In this document: positions 6,907 to 11,424 of the stretch, in pieces
How positions within the stretch are numbered: the stretch's first letter is position 1
How the letters are laid out: each line of letters opens with the position of its first letter
Assembly: GCA_002428885.1 (NCBI GenBank)
Contig: DIYE01000355.1
Location: 1 to 11,424, forward strand
Direction: 5' to 3'
DNA length: 11,424 nucleotides
DNA from: Alphaproteobacteria bacterium UBA6062
Lineage (GTDB): Bacteria; Pseudomonadota; Alphaproteobacteria; Sneathiellales; Sneathiellaceae
Position numbers and translations under genes: made by a program
Notes under the pieces: model-generated
Told to the model about the DNA's origin: nothing
The model's database searches: none
Seen by the model: the letters and a program-made list of their open reading frames with translations, nothing else

Positions 6907-7698
6907 ATGAGTATTGATCTATCCGGAAAGGTTGCGATCGTTACAGGATCAACCAGCGGTATCGGTCTGGCGATGGCCAGGAATTTTGCCGGGCTGGGAG
7001 CGCAGGTTGTTATTAATGGCCTGGGTGAGGAAACCGATATTCAGGCAGCTCTGGATGACGTTGCCTCGGCGGGCGCGACCACCCCAAAATATGATCCGGC
7101 AAATATGTTGGATGCGGATGCAATCAGAGGCATGATATCCAGTGCAGAGTCGGAGTTTGGCTCGGTCGATATTCTTGTCAATAACGCCGGTATTCAGCAT
7201 ACGGCGCGCATTGAGGATTTTCCGCATGGGAGGTGGGAGGATATCATTTCCATTAACCTATCGAGTGCCTTTTATGCCATTAATGCCGCACTGCCGGGAA
7301 TGCAGAAGCGGGATTTTGGGCGCATTATTAATATTGCCTCTGTTCACGGGCTTGTCGGATCTGTCGAGAAATCCGCCTATGTCGCGGCGAAACACGGCAT
7401 TATTGGGCTGACAAAAGTGACGGCCCTTGAAAATGCAACGCAGAACATCACCTGCAATGCCATTTGTCCCGGCTGGGTTCGGACAGCGCTGGTTGAAAAG
7501 CAGATCGCGGCGCTGGCTGAAAAGGAAAGTCTTGAGACCGAAGAAGCGGCCCGTCAGTTGTTGGCCGCAAAGGAGCCGTCTTTGAGATTCACGCGGCCTG
7601 AAGAGTTGGCGGAAGCCGCTGCTTTTTTATGCGGCCCGGGCGGTGCCAATATGACCGGCGCCTCTCTTGCTATGGATGGGGGCTGGAGTATTCAGTAG
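6907..7698 (+). CDS. bdhA: D-3-hydroxybutyrate dehydrogenase (SDR family)
   Basis: This cytosolic NAD-dependent enzyme interconverts D-3-hydroxybutyrate and acetoacetate (EC 1.1.1.30), usually in use of polyhydroxybutyrate or ketone bodies. The 263-aa protein is a classical short-chain dehydrogenase: cofactor loop TGSTSGIG at 13-20, NNAG at 92-95, and catalytic N117, S145, Y158, K162 (Y-x3-K). Four substrate-binding residues described for the Pseudomonas fragi enzyme (Gln94, His144, Lys152, Gln196) are all present at a constant +3 offset (Q97, H147, K155, Q199), which makes the substrate call stronger than a generic SDR. ATG 6907 is preceded by GGAAGGCGTAGGG. It stands alone, 102 nt after phnF, and converges on the VPLPA-CTERM gene. 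No link to phosphonate metabolism is evident. Confidence 0.92.
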   Translation: MSIDLSGKVAIVTGSTSGIGLAMARNFAGLGAQVVINGLGEETDIQAALDDVASAGATTPKYDPANMLDADAIRGMISSAESEFGSVDILVNNAGIQHTARIEDFPHGRWEDIISINLSSAFYAINAALPGMQKRDFGRIINIASVHGLVGSVEKSAYVAAKHGIIGLTKVTALENATQNITCNAICPGWVRTALVEKQIAALAEKESLETEEAARQLLAAKEPSLRFTRPEELAEAAAFLCGPGGANMTGASLAMDGGWSIQ

Positions 7699-7702
7699 GC
7701 GT

Positions 7703-7732
7703 AAAAAAAATGGCGACCTGTGGCCGCCATTT
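7703..7732 (-). terminator. Rho-independent terminator of the VPLPA-CTERM gene, possibly also used by bdhA
   Basis: AAATGGCG (7708-7715) pairs with CGCCATTT (7725-7732), with two more inner pairs after one mismatch. On the minus strand the stem runs into eight T residues (A-tract 7703-7710 on plus), an ideal intrinsic terminator 21 nt past the stop at 7754. On the plus strand only three T follow, so for bdhA it would be weak. Confidence 0.8.
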
Positions 7733-7753
7733 GGAAGGTTATCTTGTCCTCTA

Positions 7754-8416
7754 TCAGGAGCGTTTGCGACGCCAGCCGAGGAAGCCCAGCAGGGCAATGC
7801 CAGCGCCATAAAGCGGTAGGGCGGCAGGTAGCGGAACGACGGAGATGTCGGCACCTGTAACAGTAAATGTCATTGTGTAGTCAAGCGCTCCGTTATTGGT
7901 TCCGAAAACACCGTTACCAATCAGGATATTATAAATACCTTCTCCCAAAGGTGCGAAGCTTGCCCCGTATGTTGTCGCTGAGGACATGCGATCATATCCA
8001 ACTTCTGAATCGAAAATTGTCGGTGTTGTCGAATATGGTAGCTCCATGCTCCAATGAGGAGCCGGAAAAGCGAACATGGGATTAGAGGGTGTCACATTTG
8101 TTCCCAGTACAAGACTTGCCCCAGTCAGTGTTTGTCCGGCACCAACTCTGATAACGAAAAAATCAGATGTGTCACTTGGAGAGACGACGGACCCCGAAAA
8201 AGTGTTGGCAAAACCGGTGCTGGACCCCATCAGGTCAAAGACGCCAACATCTGTGAGACCGCCAATGGCATCATAATCGCCGGATGGTGCTTCGGTTGCT
8301 TCGTTGTAATCGCCGTCATAAGCGACGGTAACGAGTGCTGCACTGGCTGTGCTACTGACAGCAAGCAGGGCAGCAAGGCCGGCTAACAGGCCCGGCAGGT
8401 TAAATCTGAAAGTCAT
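7754..8416 (-). CDS. Secreted protein with VPLPA-CTERM sorting signal
   Basis: This 220-aa exported protein has unknown function. It begins with a short basic start and a hydrophobic segment, with a likely signal-peptidase site after TASA (about residue 26). It ends with VVPLPAALPLYGAGIALLGF and a WRRKRS tail: VPLPA at 194-198, one transmembrane helix, then a basic cluster. This tripartite tail is the VPLPA-CTERM variant of PEP-CTERM, recognised and removed by an exosortase during delivery to the envelope or matrix. The middle is acidic, rich in Gly, Ser, Thr and Asp, has no cysteine and almost no lysine, and reads like a beta-sandwich of the PEP-CTERM or bacterial pre-peptidase type (SDTSDFFVIRVGAGQTL). 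AGAGGGGA precedes ATG 8416. No exosortase gene is in the window. It is monocistronic, ended by the terminator at 7703-7732. Confidence 0.85.
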   Translation of the reverse strand: MTFRFNLPGLLAGLAALLAVSSTASAALVTVAYDGDYNEATEAPSGDYDAIGGLTDVGVFDLMGSSTGFANTFSGSVVSPSDTSDFFVIRVGAGQTLTGASLVLGTNVTPSNPMFAFPAPHWSMELPYSTTPTIFDSEVGYDRMSSATTYGASFAPLGEGIYNILIGNGVFGTNNGALDYTMTFTVTGADISVVPLPAALPLYGAGIALLGFLGWRRKRS

Positions 8417-8504
8417 ACGGTTTAATCCCCTCTAAATTAGAAAAGAAAGCATATATGACTATTTAGACAGGTTAAAGATACAATTTTATGAAACAGGTAT
8501 TTTA

Positions 8505-8520
8505 TTTGTTTTCAAACAAA
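8505..8520. repeat. Short AT-rich palindrome downstream of the tetR gene
   Basis: TTTGTTT-TC-AAACAAA is a perfect 7-bp inverted repeat, 21 nt after the stop of the TetR-family gene and about 90 nt upstream of the VPLPA-CTERM gene. It has no GC-rich stem and no T-tract, so termination is doubtful; it could be an operator or chance. The rest of 8417-8540 shows no clear feature. Confidence 0.2.
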
Positions 8521-8540
8521 CCGATCTGTTCATGCGCTTA

Positions 8541-9104
8541 TCAAGCGCAGTGGCTGTTGATAAGATCGTCTCCCGCCATTCGGGCGTCATCTGCAATGCC
8601 GTCGGGGCCCTTAATATGGGCGAGGACAGCGGCGCCTTCTTTCAGGATCATAAGCTGCCTTGCCAGAAGTTCCGGATCTCGTGCGCCTGCTTTTCGGGCC
8701 AGGTCTGTCACAAATTGCAGGAGCAGCTTTTTATGCTCCGCTGCTGTATTAAGGATCGCTGTATCATGGTCAGGATATTCGCCAGAGGCTTTGACGAACA
8801 TGCAGCCTCTGAAGTCTTTCTGTTCAAACCATTCTTTAAGGACGTCAAACATCACATGGAGCTGTTCCTTTGGGTCAGAGGCCAGCTCTTCCACCCTGCG
8901 GATAAAGTAATTCCGGAATAATTCGTCCCGAAGACGCAAGGTCGCCAGGATCAGATCTTCCTTTGTTCTGAAGTGTTTATACATGGATGTTTTGGATATG
9001 CCGGTTTCTTTGACAAGGGTATCCATGCCGGTTGCATGAAAGCCGTCTCGATAAAAAATCTTCAATGCCTTCTGAACCAGTTCATCCCGTTTAGAAATGC
9101 TCAT
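8541..9104 (-). CDS. TetR/AcrR-family transcriptional regulator
   Basis: This is a 187-aa one-component repressor. The N-terminal TetR helix-turn-helix domain spans about residues 4-51: KRDELVQKALKIFYRDGFHA, then MDTLVKETGISKTSMYKHF and KEDL, the standard TetR signature. The C-terminal effector domain contains FRGCMFVKASGEYP at 98-111. A cysteine in this place (Cys101) is common in the AcrR/NemR-like group, some of which sense reactive electrophiles; a sensor role here is only a guess. I chose ATG 9104, where the family N-terminus begins. A TTG at 9152 opens the frame 16 codons earlier, but those residues look unrelated and would cover the promoter. AGGA lies upstream of 9104. It is divergent from the DUF1348 gene, and two operator-like sites lie between them. 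Confidence 0.88.
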   Translation of the reverse strand: MSISKRDELVQKALKIFYRDGFHATGMDTLVKETGISKTSMYKHFRTKEDLILATLRLRDELFRNYFIRRVEELASDPKEQLHVMFDVLKEWFEQKDFRGCMFVKASGEYPDHDTAILNTAAEHKKLLLQFVTDLARKAGARDPELLARQLMILKEGAAVLAHIKGPDGIADDARMAGDDLINSHCA

Positions 9105-9116
9105 GCGCCTAATTCC

Positions 9117-9132
9117 TGTACTAATCTGTATC
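9117..9132. promoter_or_regulatory. Second, weaker TetR-type operator candidate in the tetR leader
   Basis: TGTACTAATCTGTATC matches the stronger site at 9248-9263 at 11 of 16 positions and keeps the TAC-N6-GTA core with the same 6-nt spacing. It lies between the predicted tetR promoter and the tetR start, a position suited to autorepression. Confidence 0.4.
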
Positions 9133-9135
9133 GAA

Positions 9136-9163
9136 TATATAGCAGAACTCAATTTTATTTCAA
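9136..9163 (-). promoter_or_regulatory. Predicted promoter of the TetR-family gene
   Basis: On the minus strand TTGAAA (9163-9158) and TATATA (9141-9136) are 16 nt apart; shifting by two bases gives TATATT with an 18-nt spacer. Transcription would start near 9128, inside the operator-like site at 9117-9132. Confidence 0.5.
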
Positions 9164-9237
9164 TGGCCAGAATATTGATAAATATGGGTTTGTAGGATGA
9201 TTGGAGCGAAGCTTGAGAGAAAATTCAGTTTGTTCTC

Positions 9238-9264
9238 TTGACATAAATGTACCGATCAGTACAT
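9238..9264 (+). promoter_or_regulatory. Promoter -35 and TetR-type operator of the DUF1348 gene
   Basis: A perfect -35 hexamer TTGACA is at 9238-9243. Starting at 9247 is an 18-bp palindrome, ATGTACcGATCaGTACAT, with one mismatched pair (lower case). It resembles operators of TetR-family repressors with an ACCGATCGGT core. It occupies the spacer where RNA polymerase must bind; the -10 is not clear (best region 9262-9269). Binding by the adjacent TetR protein is inferred from position and from the related site at 9117-9132. Confidence 0.6.
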
Positions 9265-9306
9265 GTTATTCGCATAACGCATTCGACTTTTAAAAAGGTG
9301 AACCGA

Positions 9307-9720
9307 ATGAGTGAAAAACTTGTACCTCCCTTCACGCTGGAAACAGCCCGAAGAAAAGTCCAGTTGGCAGAAGAGAACTGGAACAGCCGAGACCCTGAAA
9401 AAGTATCCCTGGCATATTCGGAGAATTCCGAATGGCGGAACCGGGACGAATTTTTTCGCGGCCGCGCAGCGATCCAGGAATTTCTGACCCGCAAATGGCA
9501 GAAAGAGGGAGGGTACCGGCTCAAGAAGGAGCTTTGGGCTTATACGGACAATCGCATTTCCGTTCGATTTGAATATGAATGGCACGATGATCAGGGGCAA
9601 TGGTATCGGACCCATGGAAATGAACAGTGGGAGTTTGATGAGGAGGGGCTTATGCGCCGCCGCGATGCCAGTCTCAACGACTATCCCATCAATGAAAATG
9701 AACGACGGATAGCCGTCTAA
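9307..9720 (+). CDS. NTF2-like protein of the DUF1348 family
   Basis: This small cytosolic protein of 137 aa has no known reaction. I recognise it as the DUF1348 group of the NTF2/SnoaL-like superfamily by its landmarks: PPFTLETARRKVQLAEENWN at 7-26, a Trp-Arg-Asn-Arg-Asp-Glu-Phe-Phe segment near 43-50, GRAAIQEFLTRKW at 52-64, KELWAY at 74-79, RFEYEWHDDQGQWYRTHGNE at 87-106 and WEFDEEGLMRRRDASLND at 108-125. The fold is a cone-shaped barrel with a pocket, used by relatives as isomerases, dehydratases or binding proteins. An ATG at 9247 is in frame upstream, but it lies inside the operator; AAAGGTG before ATG 9307 gives the better start. It is the likely direct target of the divergent TetR repressor and may be transcribed with the downstream GST gene. 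Confidence 0.85.
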   Translation: MSEKLVPPFTLETARRKVQLAEENWNSRDPEKVSLAYSENSEWRNRDEFFRGRAAIQEFLTRKWQKEGGYRLKKELWAYTDNRISVRFEYEWHDDQGQWYRTHGNEQWEFDEEGLMRRRDASLNDYPINENERRIAV

Positions 9721-9914
9721 AAGATAGTAGAGGGGCAGAGGGGTGATATCGCAGAAACGTAAAGCAACGAAAGGTCAAAGTAACCTTGTTGCGGGTCGGT
9801 TATATCGGCTGAATACATTGTCTTTTTTGACTTTCTACGGATGGCTGCGTGGATATCACCCGATTGCACTTCCTTTTCGGTTTTATAAGCCAACCCGTTA
9901 ATCAGGAGAAAATC

Positions 9915-10535
9915 ATGAGTGAAAAAATAAAAATTTACGGATTCCCGTTGTCCGGTCATGCACACCGGGTGGAGTTGTTCGCAGCTCTTGCTGATATTCC
10001 TTATGAGTATGTTACGGTGGATCTGGCTGCGGGGGAACATCGTCAGGAGCCGTTTCTTAACCTAAACCCTTTCGGACAGGTACCTGTCCTTGAAGATGGT
10101 GAGACGGTGCTGGCGGATGCCAACGCCATTCTCGTTTATCTTTCCAAGAAATATGCACCGGACTGGTTGCCCGAAGATCCTGCCGCCGCTGCTGAGATCC
10201 AGCGCTTTTTGTCTGTTGCCGCAGGCGAAATCCGGTTTGGACCGGCAATGGCCCGATTGATTACTGTCTTTAATGCGCCTCAGGATGCAGAGCGGGCCAA
10301 GGAAGTTTCCGGTTGGGCGTTTGAACGCCTTGAGCAGCATCTGGAAGGTCGGGAGTGGTTGGTGGGACGTAAGCCAACTGTAGCAGATGTTTCGATTTAT
10401 TCCTACACGGCTCATGCGCCAGAAGGGAATGTGGACCTGACCCCGTATCCGAGTATTCGTGCCTGGCTGGCGCGCGTGCAGGCTCTGCCGGGTTTTGTTG
10501 CTATGCCGGAAACCAAAGCCGGACTCGTCGCATAG
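9915..10535 (+). CDS. Glutathione S-transferase family protein
   Basis: This 206-aa cytosolic glutathione S-transferase is expected to conjugate glutathione to electrophiles or to bind such compounds. The thioredoxin-like N-domain runs from about 4 to 80: IKIYGFPLSGHAHRVEL with a probable catalytic Ser13, NPFGQVPVLEDGE at 51-63 with the cis-proline that binds glutathione, and ADANAILVYLSKKY at 67-80 (Asp68 in place of the more common Glu). The helical C-domain holds WLVGRKPTVADVSIYSYTAH at 148-167, the conserved N-capping box. AGGAG sits six bases before ATG 9915. It lies 194 nt after the DUF1348 gene; I see no clear promoter in that gap. It is 51 nt before the flavoprotein gene, probably in one unit. 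The substrate is unknown. Confidence 0.9.
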   Translation: MSEKIKIYGFPLSGHAHRVELFAALADIPYEYVTVDLAAGEHRQEPFLNLNPFGQVPVLEDGETVLADANAILVYLSKKYAPDWLPEDPAAAAEIQRFLSVAAGEIRFGPAMARLITVFNAPQDAERAKEVSGWAFERLEQHLEGREWLVGRKPTVADVSIYSYTAHAPEGNVDLTPYPSIRAWLARVQALPGFVAMPETKAGLVA

Positions 10536-10536
10536 A

Positions 10537-10555
10537 TTAGGGGCAGATCCCCTAA
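10537..10555. other. Hairpin between the GST and flavoprotein genes
   Basis: TTAGGGG-CAGAT-CCCCTAA is a perfect 7-bp stem with a 5-nt loop, beginning two bases after the GST stop. No T-tract follows (ATACACTC), so it is not a standard terminator. It may protect the 3' end of the GST message or set a ratio between the two genes. Confidence 0.45.
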
Positions 10556-10586
10556 ATACACTCTCGGTAACAGACGGAGAATAGCC

Positions 10587-11424
10587 ATGGATCAGGGATG
10601 GACAGAAAGTGACACACCTTTTCACGCCGGTGAGATTGCAGCTCAGGAGAAAGTCGGTGTTTCCAAGGAGATAAGGACTTTCGCAAGGCGGGCCATTCGC
10701 CCTTTCATGCCTGACCAGCACCGGCAGTTTTTCCGGCAGTTGCCGATCCTTTATGTCGCTTATATGGATGAGGAGGGCTACCCTCGCGCAACCGCCCTGG
10801 CTGGAAAACCCGGATTTCTAAACAGTCCGGATCCGAAAAGTCTGGACGTTGCGGCTCTTCCTCATCCATCCGATCCACTGTCAGGTAAATTACGGGAAGG
10901 TGTCCGGCTTGGCCTCCTCGGGCTTGAGATGCATACCCGTAGAAGAAACCGCTTGAATGCGACGATCTCCTTGTTGACCAAAGGTGGGTTTCGCCTGGCA
11001 GTGGATCAGTCCTTTGGGAATTGTCCACAATATATCCTGACGCGGCAATTTGCGTTTACTGAAGATCCTGAAGCGCATAGGGAGACTGTTGGCGTTAGAT
11101 CCTTCGCTGCATTGGATAAGGGGGCTCGCTCATTGATCGAGGCGGCTGATACCTTCTTCGTTGCGAGTGGCATTGAGGCGGATCCGGAAGATAAAACCGG
11201 TGGGGCGGATATGTCTCACCGGGGCGGAAAGCCGGGTTTTGTAAAGGTGGACGGGAACGTTCTGACCATTCCTGATTATGCAGGGAACTTCCATTTTAAT
11301 ACGTTCGGTAATTTCCTGAAAAATCCTAAGGCAGGTCTGCTTTTTATCGACTTTGAAACCGGGGATGTGCTGCAATTGACCGGAGATGTGGAGATGATCT
11401 GGGATAAAGAGCCGTTTCGTCACC
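10587..11424 (+). CDS. Pyridoxamine 5'-phosphate oxidase-like flavoprotein (partial, C-terminus beyond window end)
   Basis: 279 codons are visible and the frame is still open at the edge. Two split-barrel FMN-binding segments of the PNPOx type can be seen, about residues 35-155 and 180-270. Landmarks are ILYVAYMDEEGYPRATALAG at 54-73, FGNCPQYI at 143-150, DTFFVASG at 188-195, GGADMSHRGGKPGFVKVDG at 205-223, and NFHFNTFGNFLKNPKAGLLF at 234-253, followed by IDFETGDVLQLTG. I recall such tandem domains in larger proteins that continue with a ferredoxin-reductase and a 2Fe-2S domain, so this may be the N-terminal half of a flavin/iron-sulfur oxidoreductase; that part is out of view. GGAGA precedes ATG 10587. 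The GST neighbour suggests a redox or detoxification setting. The substrate is unknown. Confidence 0.8.
   Translation, partial: MDQGWTESDTPFHAGEIAAQEKVGVSKEIRTFARRAIRPFMPDQHRQFFRQLPILYVAYMDEEGYPRATALAGKPGFLNSPDPKSLDVAALPHPSDPLSGKLREGVRLGLLGLEMHTRRRNRLNATISLLTKGGFRLAVDQSFGNCPQYILTRQFAFTEDPEAHRETVGVRSFAALDKGARSLIEAADTFFVASGIEADPEDKTGGADMSHRGGKPGFVKVDGNVLTIPDYAGNFHFNTFGNFLKNPKAGLLFIDFETGDVLQLTGDVEMIWDKEPFRH

Noticed and set aside
8505..8520. AT-rich palindrome as terminator of the TetR-family gene
   Set aside because: The stem has little GC and no T-tract follows on the minus strand, so termination is not supported; listed only as a repeat.
9105..9152. N-terminal extension of the TetR-family protein from a TTG
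   Set aside because: It would translate through the predicted tetR promoter and operator, and TetR-like sequence begins only at the ATG at 9104.
9247..9306. Upstream ATG for the DUF1348 protein
   Set aside because: The ATG is part of the operator palindrome and of the core promoter, with no ribosome site; ATG 9307 has AAAGGTG in front.
9307..9930. Shared start sequence ATGAGTGAAAAA of the DUF1348 and GST genes as a sign of duplication
   Set aside because: Similarity ends after the first few codons and the proteins have unrelated folds, so it is chance or codon preference at starts.
10062..10721. A 219-codon open frame on the minus strand
   Set aside because: It is antisense to the GST and flavoprotein genes and the hairpin between them, and its sequence looks unlike any protein family.
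1..11424. Search for a mobile element, phage genes, CRISPR array or tRNA
   Set aside because: No transposase, integrase, evenly spaced repeats or tRNA-like cloverleaf were seen; base composition by eye is even across the window.

Overview
The window looks like a chromosomal segment from an alphaproteobacterium. It has moderate GC, a C-P lyase operon, a D-3-hydroxybutyrate dehydrogenase typical of PHB-metabolising Proteobacteria, and a surface protein ending in a VPLPA-CTERM sorting signal, a variant best known from Alphaproteobacteria. The species cannot be named from this sequence alone.

Positions 1-5961 (minus strand) hold a tightly packed carbon-phosphorus lyase operon in the order phnG-H-I-J-K-L-M-N. 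phnN runs off the left edge. Neighbouring genes overlap by up to 11 nt or are at most 9 nt apart, so they should be co-transcribed and translationally coupled. PhnG/H/I, with ATPase-like PhnL, couple a phosphonate to ribose triphosphate; PhnM removes pyrophosphate; the radical-SAM enzyme PhnJ breaks the C-P bond; PhnK is the ABC-type partner of the core complex; PhnN makes PRPP. The transporter genes phnCDE are not in the window.

Positions 5962-6090 form a divergent control region between phnG and the GntR/HutC regulator gene phnF (6091-6804, plus strand). It contains a good sigma70-type promoter for phnG, a likely phnF promoter, TGTCTA direct repeats with a 19-bp inverted repeat (candidate PhnF operators), and a Pho-box-like sequence (candidate PhoB site). 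This would allow control both by phosphonate (PhnF) and by phosphate starvation (PhoB).

Positions 6907-7698 (plus) encode D-3-hydroxybutyrate dehydrogenase. It converges on a minus-strand gene for a secreted VPLPA-CTERM protein (7754-8416), with a hairpin and T-tract between them that best serves as the terminator of the minus-strand gene.

Positions 8541-9720 hold a divergent pair: a TetR-family repressor (minus) and a small NTF2-like DUF1348 protein (plus). Two related GTAC-type operator candidates lie between them, one inside the core promoter of the DUF1348 gene and one in the leader of the tetR gene. A glutathione S-transferase (9915-10535) and a PNPOx-like flavoprotein, cut by the right edge (10587-11424), follow on the same strand. 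The right third may be a small detoxification or electrophile-response locus. That is inference.

I see no RNA genes, insertion sequences, CRISPR arrays or phage genes. The core biology is known. The parts most worth checking are the regulatory DNA and the poorly characterised right-hand genes.
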